Assembly: GCF_014229645.1 (NCBI RefSeq)
Contig: NZ_JAATOD010000004.1
Coordinates: 1-64,000 of the forward strand
Length of the DNA stretch: 64,000 bases
Source of the DNA: Listeria swaminathanii
Lineage (GTDB): Bacteria; Bacillota; Bacilli; Lactobacillales; Listeriaceae
Reading direction: 5' to 3'
Below the pieces are notes generated by a model. It made no database searches, was not told the DNA's origin, and worked only from the letters and a program-made list of their open reading frames with translations. The position numbers and the translations under genes are program-made. Shown here piece after piece: positions 17,244 to 26,400 of this stretch; position 1 is the stretch's first letter; every line of letters starts with the position of its first letter.

Positions 17244-18434
17244 GTGAAAAGAAAAATAAGTTTTATTATTGTAGCAGGGGCAATTCTTTTCCAGTCGTTA
17301 AATGTAATTCCTTTAACTACATGGGCGATAGAAGGAGAAGAAAGCACAGGGAATGAAGAAACAGCTAGCACTACGCTAAATTTGATCTTGCATTCTAATG
17401 GTCGAGTTACAGTCTTTCCTCGTGAAGCGGGTACTTTAATTTCTGTACCAGCAAGACCGGGGAAAGAAGGGCACACATTTGTTGGATGGTTTGATGAGCC
17501 GACTGGTGGAAATCCGTGGAATTTTGATACTCCAATGCCAGCGACCGACTTGAATTTATACGCACAATTTAGAATTAACAGCTACACTGCTACATTAATC
17601 TCAGAAGAAAGAACCGCAACGCAAAAAGTGGTCTACCAAGAAACAGTGAATGAGCCAACGAAGCCAAAGAAAGAAGGCTATACGTTTACAGGTTGGTATG
17701 ACGCAGAAACAGGCGGAAACAAATGGGATTTCGCAACAGATAAAATGCCCGGAGATAATATGACTTTATATGCACAGTTTAGAGCTAATGCTTTCCCTGT
17801 CAACTTTACAACAGAAGGCACAGCTACTACACAAATAGTTGATTATCCTGGTGTCATTAAAGAACCAACTGCTCCAACCAAAGTAGGCTATAAGTTTATG
17901 GGTTGGTATGATGCAGAAACAGACGGAAACAAATGGGATTTCCAAAACCCAATGCAAGCAAATGAAGTAACTTTATATGCCCAGTTTAGCCTTGCTAGCT
18001 ATACTGCTACATTAAATGCGGACGGTACGACTACTACGCAAACAACGGATTACGAAGGTCTTCTAGAAGAGCCAACAGCACCAACGAAAGACGGCTACAC
18101 ATTTACAGGTTGGTATGATGCAAAAACAGGTGGAAAGAAATGGGACTTCCAAACAGATAAAATGCCAGCAAAAGATTTCATTCTGTATGCTCAGTTCAGT
18201 AAAAATGCAGAAAGTGCTGTTGAGAAGCCAGCGCAACCTATTATTGGAGCAATTGCGCCATCAAACGCGCCTTCGAATACAACATCGAATACGATAGCCG
18301 ATCCTGCAAAGAAAAACCAACTAAGTAATAAACTACCATTAACAGGTAATCAAGAAAATATCTTATACTTATTAGGCGGATTATTACTCATTGGTGGAGC
18401 ATTACGAATTTTCAAGAAGACTTCTGCTAAATAA
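17244..18434 (+). CDS. LPxTG surface protein made of four Listeria-Bacteroides (InlB B-type) repeats
   Basis: A 396-residue protein. A signal peptide (about 1-28, ending TTWA) is followed by four tandem repeats of about 70 residues (about 46-325) of the Listeria-Bacteroides repeat family (Flg_new, the InlB B-repeat fold). Each contains a GYTFTGWYDAxTGG-type core and ends in LYAQF. A short Ala/Pro/Ser/Asn linker leads to sorting signal LPLTG (364-368), a membrane helix and a basic tail. GTG 17244 has AGGAGG 7 bases upstream. It has no LRR domain. Its signal peptide and ribosome-binding site closely match those of the LRR gene at 18908, so the two are paralogues in their first part. Confidence 0.9.
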   Translation: MKRKISFIIVAGAILFQSLNVIPLTTWAIEGEESTGNEETASTTLNLILHSNGRVTVFPREAGTLISVPARPGKEGHTFVGWFDEPTGGNPWNFDTPMPATDLNLYAQFRINSYTATLISEERTATQKVVYQETVNEPTKPKKEGYTFTGWYDAETGGNKWDFATDKMPGDNMTLYAQFRANAFPVNFTTEGTATTQIVDYPGVIKEPTAPTKVGYKFMGWYDAETDGNKWDFQNPMQANEVTLYAQFSLASYTATLNADGTTTTQTTDYEGLLEEPTAPTKDGYTFTGWYDAKTGGKKWDFQTDKMPAKDFILYAQFSKNAESAVEKPAQPIIGAIAPSNAPSNTTSNTIADPAKKNQLSNKLPLTGNQENILYLLGGLLLIGGALRIFKKTSAK

Positions 18435-18448
18435 TACGTAGAAAATTA

Positions 18449-18488
18449 AAAGCTGAATTTGGCCATAATGGTCAAACTCAGCTTTTTT
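18449..18488 (+). terminator. terminator of the four-repeat surface gene
   Basis: AAAGCTGAATTTGGCC pairs with GGTCAAACTCAGCTTT (one mismatch and one G-T pair) followed by a T run. Confidence 0.9.
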
Positions 18489-18799
18489 TGTATATATATC
18501 GATACAATTTGTACAGGGATGCAAAGCTATTTTTCCTATTTTGGTACTTAATGTATCAAGAGGGACTTTTCGAAAAGAGAAGGGAGGAAATGTGGCATAC
18601 ATATAATCACAACTATACCACATGGGTGAAAACTGTTTAATAGCAATCGATTCCAAGCTATACGAATGGATTTATTGTTTTCTGAAGAAGCGATAATTGT
18701 TTGAAAACTCCAAATGACGCATTCACAAATAAGACATATTTAGAATGATTGTAGTGGATTTGAGTCTATTTTTAGTATTTTCGCAAAGGGTTTTATAGA

Positions 18800-18805
18800 T
18801 ATAAT
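18800..18805 (+). promoter_or_regulatory. -10 box for the LRR surface gene
   Basis: TATAAT, 102 bases before the start codon. The -35 region is weak (TTTTCG at 18778-18783, 16-base spacer), so an activator may be needed. Confidence 0.45.
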
Positions 18806-18824
18806 ACTAATGTGAGTTCATGCG

Positions 18825-18860
18825 CGTACCTTCTATTGAATTTAATAGGTACGTTTTTTT
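18825..18860 (+). terminator. terminator inside the leader of the LRR surface gene
   Basis: CGTACC (18825-18830) pairs with GGTACG (18848-18853), extended by TATT/AATA after a 3-base bulge, and followed by T7. It lies between the TATAAT box and the start codon of the LRR gene, so it could stop transcription early unless an antiterminator forms. It could also end a short RNA of about 50 bases. Confidence 0.7.
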
Positions 18861-18907
18861 ATGGCAACTTATATATTTAATTAGCAACTTTGATAAGGAG
18901 GACAATC

Positions 18908-21088
18908 GTGAAAAGAAAAGTAGGTTTTATAATTGCAGCAGGAATGATTCTTTTCCAATCATTTAATGCGTATCCTTTAGCAGCCTTGGCTTCAGAAAAC
19001 GAAGAAAAGCCTAAAGAAGAAACACCCCAAAAAGTAGGGAATTTAAAAGCAACCTTCCCAGGAGGTAGCCTTTACAAAACTTTGTTCCCTGATGAAGCTT
19101 TAGCTAAAGCTGTTTTAAAAGAAGTATATGGTAATGATGATAGTGATCCCAATTTAGTGGTATTACAAAGAGATTTGGACAAAGTTACATCATTAACAGC
19201 TGTATCGAAGGGTATTACTAATTTAGCAGGTATCGAGTACCTGACTAATTTAACTAGCTTAGATTTAAGATCAAACCAAATTACTAATTTCACTTTTAAA
19301 GGTGAAAAAGTTTTACCAGAATTAACTAGTATTAATTTAACTGGTAATGATTTAACGAAGCTTGATATTCAAGATCAACCTAAATTAACTAAAGTTGCTA
19401 CTGATACGCAAGGTTCAGCAGAGTTAACTGAGGTCGTTTTAAAAAATCTTCCAGCGTTAAAACAAGCAGGTAGTTTTGCGGATGGCGGTCTAGATATTAT
19501 TAATTTCGCCACAACGCCTACATTAACTAAAGTTACTTTAGACAACTTACCAGCGATGACAGATATAATTGAACTAAATGGCTGTGGAATCACAGAACTT
19601 AGCGTGAAAAATTTGGCAGAAGCTAAAAGTGTAAACCTATTTGGTAACAAAGTGACTACTTTAGCAGGTCTGGAAAATTTACCAAAACTGACAAATATTT
19701 ATGCTAGTAAAAATGAATTAACTGAATTAGAATCGTTGAAATCTTTCCCGAATATGACTGGTATCTCTGTAAATAACAACCATATCAGCGTATTGCCAGA
19801 GAACTTAACGACAAAAGCGCCTCTATTGAATGTTATTAATGCAACAAATCAAACAGTTACATTATCTGAAAAAGTAGGAGCTAGTAAATTAGTTTTTGAC
19901 AACGAAATCAAAAACTTTGGACAATCAGCATCACCGAAAAACATTTCCAATCAAGGATTTTATACTAACAACCAGTTCAATTGGAGTGCAGAAAATCTAG
20001 AAGGTGTAACAACTGTAGATTTTGAGTTTGATGATTATATCACGAACCCAGCAATTCAAGGAACTTTCTCTGGGAAAGTAACTGTACCAGTGAAATTAGT
20101 TAATCTACCAGTAATTACAGCAAATGCAGAAATGAACTATGATAAAAATGCGAGTGTAACAGAAGCTCAGTTTTTAGCAAGTGTTTCTGCAAGTGCGACA
20201 GAAGGAGCAACAGTCACTTCCAACTTCAGCACAGTTGTAGATTTCACAAAAGCTGGAGCATATGAAGTAACATTGAATGCTAAAAATACTGCTGGATTTG
20301 AAGCTGAACCAGTGAAAGTAACAGTTCGCGTTGCTAAATCACCAGCTCCAGTAATTACAGCAAACACAGAAATCAGCTATATGCAGTTTGCAGAAATAAC
20401 TGCAGCAGATTTTCTTGCTAGTGTTCAAGCTGCGACAAATGATAGTTCTGTAATTACAACTAATTTAGATACAGTTGTAAAATGGAATGAAGTAGGAGAT
20501 TATGTAGTAACATTGAACTCTACAAATGGAGATGGCGTTGCTGCAACTCCAGTAACCGTAACTGTTCGAGTTACTCAAGCCCCAGCACCACAAACGGCTA
20601 ACGTCACTTTTGATATAGACGATGCTCAAACAGTAGAAGCTATTGTAGTAGAAGGATTAATCACTGAACCAACTGCACCAACAAAAGAAGGTTACACTTT
20701 CGAAGGTTGGTTTGATGCGAAAACAGGCGGAAACAAATGGAACTTCGCAACTAGTAAAATGCCGGCAGCAGGAGTAACTTTATACGCGCAATTTAGCGAA
20801 GATCCAGCTGAAGATCCGAACGATGATGACGATGATACTGATTTAGATGATGATACTGATGTAGACGATGATACAGATGTAAATGTCGTACCTGTTGTAA
20901 CTGAAAACAATGGTGATCCATCAGACCCTACAGCATCAAATGACTGTAATGGAACTGATGATGACAGCAATAAAACTACGGGTAAACAACCAGCAACAGG
21001 AGACAGCCAAAATATGCTGTTCTTACTAGCGGGACTAATACTTGTAGGTGTGTCATTCCGTATTTTCAAAAAATCATATAGTAAATAA
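18908..21088 (+). CDS. internalin-family surface protein with LRR, Ig-like and one InlB-type repeat; unusual QPATG sorting motif
   Basis: A 726-residue protein. The signal peptide (about 1-28) is followed by a cap region with LFPDEALAKAVLKEV and an LRR domain (about 85-320). Then come an inter-repeat segment (about 330-405), two Ig-like repeats (about 405-485 and 485-560) and one Listeria-Bacteroides repeat (about 565-635). An Asp-rich linker (about 638-665) leads to the C-terminal signal. That signal reads QPATG (694-698) rather than LPxTG, though the membrane helix and basic tail are intact. GTG 18908 is chosen because AAGGAGG lies 7 bases upstream, as in the paralogue at 17244. Anchoring may therefore be weak or absent. 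Confidence 0.88.
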   Translation: MKRKVGFIIAAGMILFQSFNAYPLAALASENEEKPKEETPQKVGNLKATFPGGSLYKTLFPDEALAKAVLKEVYGNDDSDPNLVVLQRDLDKVTSLTAVSKGITNLAGIEYLTNLTSLDLRSNQITNFTFKGEKVLPELTSINLTGNDLTKLDIQDQPKLTKVATDTQGSAELTEVVLKNLPALKQAGSFADGGLDIINFATTPTLTKVTLDNLPAMTDIIELNGCGITELSVKNLAEAKSVNLFGNKVTTLAGLENLPKLTNIYASKNELTELESLKSFPNMTGISVNNNHISVLPENLTTKAPLLNVINATNQTVTLSEKVGASKLVFDNEIKNFGQSASPKNISNQGFYTNNQFNWSAENLEGVTTVDFEFDDYITNPAIQGTFSGKVTVPVKLVNLPVITANAEMNYDKNASVTEAQFLASVSASATEGATVTSNFSTVVDFTKAGAYEVTLNAKNTAGFEAEPVKVTVRVAKSPAPVITANTEISYMQFAEITAADFLASVQAATNDSSVITTNLDTVVKWNEVGDYVVTLNSTNGDGVAATPVTVTVRVTQAPAPQTANVTFDIDDAQTVEAIVVEGLITEPTAPTKEGYTFEGWFDAKTGGNKWNFATSKMPAAGVTLYAQFSEDPAEDPNDDDDDTDLDDDTDVDDDTDVNVVPVVTENNGDPSDPTASNDCNGTDDDSNKTTGKQPATGDSQNMLFLLAGLILVGVSFRIFKKSYSK
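20831..20884 (+). repeat. three 18-bp tandem repeats encoding an Asp-rich linker
   Basis: Units at 20831-20848, 20849-20866 and 20867-20884 follow GATGATACTGATGTAGAC with few changes, encoding DDTDLD, DDTDVD and DDTDVN. The unit length keeps the frame, so copy number could vary between strains. Confidence 0.85.
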
Positions 21089-21094
21089 AGCAAT

Positions 21095-21136
21095 AAAAAA
21101 GATGGCCTCTATCAAATAGAGGCCATCTTTTTTTGC
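21095..21136. terminator. bidirectional terminator
   Basis: AAAAAAGATGGCCTCTAT pairs with ATAGAGGCCATCTTTTTT around a CAA loop. It serves the LRR surface gene and the convergent monooxygenase-like gene. Confidence 0.93.
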
Positions 21137-21138
21137 AT

Positions 21139-21420
21139 TTAACTTTTAAGTAAAGCTACTTCAATTGGAGCAGCTAAAAATTCAGGCACATTATTTTTAA
21201 ATCGTTTATAATGTGCTGTTGCGTTATGGGACTGAATAGCAGTTTCATCTGCCCACTTTTCTAACAGATAGAAGGTGGAGGTGTTATTCACCGAGCGAAC
21301 CAATTCGTAGCCATGATTTCCAGGTTCTCTTAGCGATCCCTGAATAACTAAGTCCACTTCTGTTAAAAATGCTTCTACTAAATCGGGCTTTACTTGGATT
21401 TTTGCTTCAATGTGTAACAA
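21139..21420 (-). CDS. antibiotic-biosynthesis-monooxygenase (ABM) domain protein
   Basis: A 93-residue protein with the ABM ferredoxin-like fold. Signs are the MLHIEAKIQVKPDLVEAFL opening strand and helix, the GNHGYELVRSVNNTSTFYLLEKWAD core and the AHYKRF segment near residue 70. Such proteins act as small cofactor-free oxygenases (YgiN-like) or as dimeric sensors. The start is TTG 21420 with GGAGG 8 bases upstream; the closer ATG is out of frame. It is followed by the divergent terminator and preceded, 12 bases away, by the lipoprotein hydrolase gene, so the two form an operon. The substrate is unknown. Confidence 0.85.
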   Translation of the reverse strand: MLHIEAKIQVKPDLVEAFLTEVDLVIQGSLREPGNHGYELVRSVNNTSTFYLLEKWADETAIQSHNATAHYKRFKNNVPEFLAAPIEVALLKS

Positions 21421-21432
21421 CTGCCATTCCTC

Positions 21433-22308
21433 CTATTTATAATCTAATTTGATAAGTGTTTCGTCTGTTTTGAATTCTTCTAAAAACCAGTGAGTCTTCT
21501 CGATGCTTTTCGTTGTTTCATGTAAAGTCTGGTGAACTGCGTCTTTTCCAACTTGAACATCTTCAATATAGGCTTTGGCATTTCCGGGCATAAAGAGTCT
21601 AGTTGCGAGTGAGCTGTTTGTTGGTACGATGCCATCAGTTGGATTATCTTCGCTTAGTTCGCCTGCAATGGCAAGTACTTCAAGATTGGAATTTATATCT
21701 TGTTGCTTTTCCATAAAATAATCTAATTGAGCAGTACTATTAGGCAACTGCTTAAACGTTAAGTCTTTCCCATTATCGTTTGGATCTAGATCGTTAAAAG
21801 GAGAGCCAATTGCTACTATTTTGCGTAAAGTAGGTACGGTTTTATCGGTGCCATAGTCTTCAGCAAAGTAAGTTAGTGCTAAACCGCCGTTTGAGTGGCC
21901 AACCCCGTCCATTTGCGTGAAGCCATAGCGTTCTTTTAAATCAACCATCGCAATTTTTAACCACTTAGACCAATCGTCTGGTGTTGCTTGGTTTTGGTCG
22001 AAAGCGAATTTTATAATTGGGCGTTTAGCATCTTTCGTTAACTCGCCCTGGAAAGTGATATCTCCGTCCGCACTAATCGACATGGACATCGCTTCATTTG
22101 AACTTTTATATTCGTTCATCAGTTGGTCTGCCATTTCATCAAGGGAATGTGTGTCGCCACCGCTCCCATGAATTAAAATAATCGGTATTTCATCTTTCAA
22201 ATCTACTTTAGGAGGCGAAGAGTTTTCAGCCTCTTTGTCATTTTGGCAACCACTGAGAAGTAGCGCGCCAAAAAGCAAAATCATGATCGTAATAAAATAT
22301 TTCTTCAC
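21433..22308 (-). CDS. DUF915 alpha/beta-hydrolase lipoprotein
   Basis: A 291-residue lipoprotein with lipobox LLSGC (Cys about residue 21). It has an alpha/beta-hydrolase fold of the DUF915 family: an oxyanion-hole turn, ILIHGSGGD (about 44-52), and nucleophile elbow GHSNGG (about 138-143). A late His is in VHQTLHE or KTHWFL. Start GTG 22308 follows GGAGGAAG. It would act outside the membrane as an esterase or lipase; the substrate is unknown. It is cotranscribed with the ABM gene downstream. Confidence 0.86.
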   Translation of the reverse strand: MKKYFITIMILLFGALLLSGCQNDKEAENSSPPKVDLKDEIPIILIHGSGGDTHSLDEMADQLMNEYKSSNEAMSMSISADGDITFQGELTKDAKRPIIKFAFDQNQATPDDWSKWLKIAMVDLKERYGFTQMDGVGHSNGGLALTYFAEDYGTDKTVPTLRKIVAIGSPFNDLDPNDNGKDLTFKQLPNSTAQLDYFMEKQQDINSNLEVLAIAGELSEDNPTDGIVPTNSSLATRLFMPGNAKAYIEDVQVGKDAVHQTLHETTKSIEKTHWFLEEFKTDETLIKLDYK

Positions 22309-22422
22309 TAACTATCTTCCTCCATTCCAAATTATTATACCAAAAATCGGCGTGACAATCATATAAATTTCGTCTATAATCGAGATACATAATGACGGAA
22401 TTTTAGAAGGGTGCGAAAACTA

Positions 22423-23250
22423 TTGGCAAATCTAGCAATTGACACAGTTATTACAGACATGGACGGAACATTACTTGTAAAAAAAGGAGACCAAATTCAT
22501 CCGCTAAACAAGGAAGTTTTAATGGATTGGCAAGCAGCTGGCAAGAAACTTTTCCTAGCAACTGGCCGTTTGGATTTAGCGATATTACCATTTATCCACG
22601 AACTAAAAATTAAAACACCAGTTATTTCCTGTAATGGCGGATTGGTACGCGATTTTACGACAGGAGAAATTTTATATAAAAGTAACATCGAGCTGGACTT
22701 AGTACATACAATTTTAGATACGCTTGAACCACTTGGCGTAAATTACCACATTTACACAACAGAGCGAATTATCGGACCAACCAATACAGGCAAAATTGCT
22801 TTTTTCAATGAATTAAATAAAACTTTACCCGAAAATGAGCAAGTTCCGATTACTTTAACTGCTGACCCGTTCAGTGTACTTCGTGAAGGGGAGTTTCCAT
22901 TAAAAGTACTTGTCATTGAATCAGATTTAGAAAAACGAGCAGAAATCAAAGCAGCGTTAGACGGATTGCCGCTTTCTGTCCTTGCCTCTGCTTCGAATTT
23001 AATTGATATTATGAATGAAGGCATTGATAAAGCGAAAGGCCTAACTTATCTTGCGGAAAATGGCTACATTAATCTCGACGCAACGATTGCTTTTGGTGAT
23101 AACGAAAACGATGTTGGTATGATTGAACTAGCCAAAATCGGCGTAGCAATGGAAAATGGTATTCCGCTAGCTTTAGAAAAAGCAGATAAAATCGCTAAAC
23201 ATCACGACATTGGTGGACTAGGATTATTTATGCAAGAAGAAATTTTATAA
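22423..23250 (+). CDS. HAD-superfamily phosphatase, Cof type
   Basis: A 275-residue HAD hydrolase. Motif I is DMDGTLL near residue 13, motif II is LATGR, the motif III Lys is in the IDKAKGL segment and motif IV is FGDNENDVGM. The large C2B cap between motifs II and III marks the Cof/YwpJ subfamily of sugar-phosphate or FMN phosphatases. TTG 22423 is preferred because AGAAGGG (22405-22411) is 11 bases upstream; a GTG at 22411 overlaps that site. It is monocistronic with a strong terminator. Confidence 0.88.
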   Translation: MANLAIDTVITDMDGTLLVKKGDQIHPLNKEVLMDWQAAGKKLFLATGRLDLAILPFIHELKIKTPVISCNGGLVRDFTTGEILYKSNIELDLVHTILDTLEPLGVNYHIYTTERIIGPTNTGKIAFFNELNKTLPENEQVPITLTADPFSVLREGEFPLKVLVIESDLEKRAEIKAALDGLPLSVLASASNLIDIMNEGIDKAKGLTYLAENGYINLDATIAFGDNENDVGMIELAKIGVAMENGIPLALEKADKIAKHHDIGGLGLFMQEEIL

Positions 23251-23253
23251 GAA

Positions 23254-23300
23254 AAAGAACCATTGGATTAATATTTCACTAATCTAATGGTTCTTTTTTT
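23254..23300 (+). terminator. terminator of the HAD phosphatase gene
   Basis: AAAGAACCATTGGATTA pairs with TAATCTAATGGTTCTTT (one bulge or mismatch) and runs into T7. Confidence 0.9.
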
Positions 23301-23470
23301 GAACTTTATGTCAAAGTTGTGAAAATCCTGCTAGAAAGCCAATACTTGGATAAAAAAGCAAGGTTGTTCATTTTTTGCGCGTTTATAAGAGTATAAAACT
23401 AGAGTTCGGTCCTCGCGGAGCATGGTACAGTAATTTAGAAATTACTTCAACCTAAAGTGAGGAATAAAAG

Positions 23471-26400
23471 ATGGTTACAGTGAAAAAATATCCAATAGTA
23501 TTAATGAGTTTCTTAATTATAGGGATGATTATTTTTTGTGTACCTCATCATGCTCAAGCTACTGAATTAGATAATATCATTGATGATGTTCAGATTTTAG
23601 ATAGAGACGGTAAACCGATAGATAGTGAAAATGATCCTGATCGAGTAGTAGATAGTCAAGAAGATATTGTGGTCGTTTACAATTGGTCAATTAAGGATAA
23701 TCAACAAGTTCATGCGGGCGATACTGTCCATATTCAAATCCCCAAAGAATTTAAAATCTATACAACAGTTCAAGGTGAGTTAGTCATTAGTGATGGCGGA
23801 GCTTCTTGCGGAGAATTTGAAATAGCAACTGATGGAATGATGACGATTACCTTTAATGATTATGTAGAAAACCATTCTATTAGTCATGGCATAGTAGAAG
23901 TTTATACGAATTTTGATTTAGCGGAATTAGATGACGAAACTCCAACGACAATCGTTTTCCCAATCAGCGAAAACGACTCCGAAGAATTTACAATAAAAAT
24001 TAAACCAGACGTCACTAATGCTTTTGAGAAAAAAGGTTCAACGGTTCAAAATGCACAAATAATTGACTGGGAAGTAAAAATAAATCAAGAGTTAGCTACG
24101 CACAATAATGCTTCAGTAGAAGATTTCCCGGGAAATAGTCAGGAAATCCTTTTTGACTCGTTTGAAGTTCACGAAATGAATATGCACATAGATGGTACCT
24201 ATGAGATAGGTGATGTAGTTGCCCCTTCAGAATATACCGTAAGTAAAATAACAAACACTTCTGGTCAAACAGGTTTTCGCTTAACGTTTAAAAATCCGAT
24301 TGATTCAGCCTATCAAATAACCTATCAAACAGAGGTAACGGATTTTAATAAAGCTACTTTTTCCAATACAGCAACATTTATTTCGGATGAAACGGAAGAA
24401 GTAATGGATGCGAATGTTGTTATTCCTCGAGATCCAATTATTCAAAAATATCCGCTATTGTTTGATACAACATCTAATAAAATTTCATGGAAAGTAGAAT
24501 ATAACCAAGGGCATTACGCACTAGATAATTCCGTAATGGTAGATACTTACATCGATGAGCAGTCTTTTGGCGGAATTACACGTATTGTAAACGGAGATAC
24601 AGGAATGCCGTTACTTCCAACCGAATATACGGTAACAGATATGGGAGAAGCTGGTTTTAAAATTGAGCTGCCAGATGATGGTTACTATACGATTTATTTT
24701 GAAACAATCGTTCCAGAAGGTACAACGGGGATGATTTCCAATACCGCATCAATCGATTCCCCGAACATCCCTGATAACGAGGCTGAGGGAGACTATTTTA
24801 TCCCTGAAATTTCACCGACGGAGGGACTAATAGATAAAAAAATTGAAAACTTCAATGCGAAAACAGGAGAATTAACATGGGAAATTATCATCAATAAAGA
24901 CGGTGGAACACTTCATAATCCAGTCATTACAGATGAATTCCCAGAAGGCGGATTGATTTTCCACCCAGCAACTTTGAAAATAATGGACAGCGAGCAAGTG
25001 AAATTAGATTCAGCGGATTATGAGGTTGTTCCGCTGAATGGTGATAGCACTTGGGAAAAAGGATTTCAAATCAATTTTAACCGAGATATTACCGGGCAAC
25101 ATGTAATTACCTACAAAACACAAGTAAATCCTAGTACGCATACAAGCGGAGATAACGAATACACTAATAATGCAACGATTAAAACGGACACAGCAGAAGA
25201 ATCTGACTCTGACACAAAATGGATTGATAAAGTCATCGATGCGGATGGATATAAAAATGGTGTTTTCAATTACAAAACAGGCGAAATCGAATGGAAATTA
25301 ATTTTCAACAATAGTTCTAAACTAATCGCTAAGCCAACAATAAAAGATTCGCTTAATTCGGGACAAGAATTCATTCAAGACTCTATTGAAATCCACAAAA
25401 TCGATTTTTCTGCCACACCACAAGTCGGTGATTTAATCCCACCGGAAAATTATGACGTCACTTTTACGAAAAAGGAAAATGGTAACGAGCAAATGATCAT
25501 TACGTTCAAAAAACCATTAATTCACCCAGTTGAAGTTACCTATAAAACGAAACCAGTAGGCATCACCAAGCCACTTTATAAAAACAAAGCAGTGATAAGT
25601 GATGGGGAAGAAGTGCTTGCGGATTACGAAGCAGAAGTAATTGATGATAACGCCAATAAATATGTTAATAAGGCCGGTGAACAAGTAGGCGACAACATCG
25701 ATTGGGAAATTTATGCAAACCAATCCGGCTCGACGATTAGTAACGCAACTGTAACAGACACACTTGGCACGGGGCAAAAGCTAGACACCTCAAGTATTAA
25801 GGTATATAAAGCGCAAACTTCTGTTACTGGAAAAATGCTACAAGAAAGTAATGCGCCAATTTCACCAGATGAATACGATTTGAAAACAGGCGTAGACGAA
25901 GAAAGCAATTTAGAATATTTCCAAGTGAAATTTAAAAACGAAATTAACCAATCCTATGTTATTAAGTACCAGACAGCGATTACATTAACCTCGGATACAG
26001 AAACGACGGCAGAGATTGGGAACTCAGTCACTTTTACAGGAGATAATATTACAAAAGGTGAGACCGAAAAAAGCAAACATATCGAAGTCAAAATAACGAC
26101 GGGCGATGGTACGGGAACGGGCGAAACGGGGAAAATAACTTTAAATAAAGTGGATAAAGCCGATCCAAGTATTTCACTAGAAGGCGCGACATTTGATTTA
26201 TATGCAAATGATAAAAAAGTCGATACACAAACAACCGATAAAAATGGTGTTATCGAATTCAGCGATTTGATTTACGGAGATTACACGTTAAAAGAAGTAA
26301 GCGCGCCAGAAGGATATTCGCTACCGACCGCTTCAACAGAAAACATTCAAGTGAAGTTAGAGCAAGATGAAAAAGTCATTCAAGTCACAAATGAAAAAAC

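Larger units (their letters stand above)
18489..18907. other. 419-base gap before the LRR surface gene
   Basis: No open frame with a ribosome-binding site. The right part holds a TATAAT box (18800-18805) and, in the presumed leader, a complete terminator (18825-18860). The left part shows nothing recognisable. Confidence 0.5.

Noticed and set aside
13675..21088. Transposon or prophage carrying the surface-protein block
   Set aside because: No transposase, integrase, terminal inverted repeats or tRNA attachment duplication was seen at the borders.
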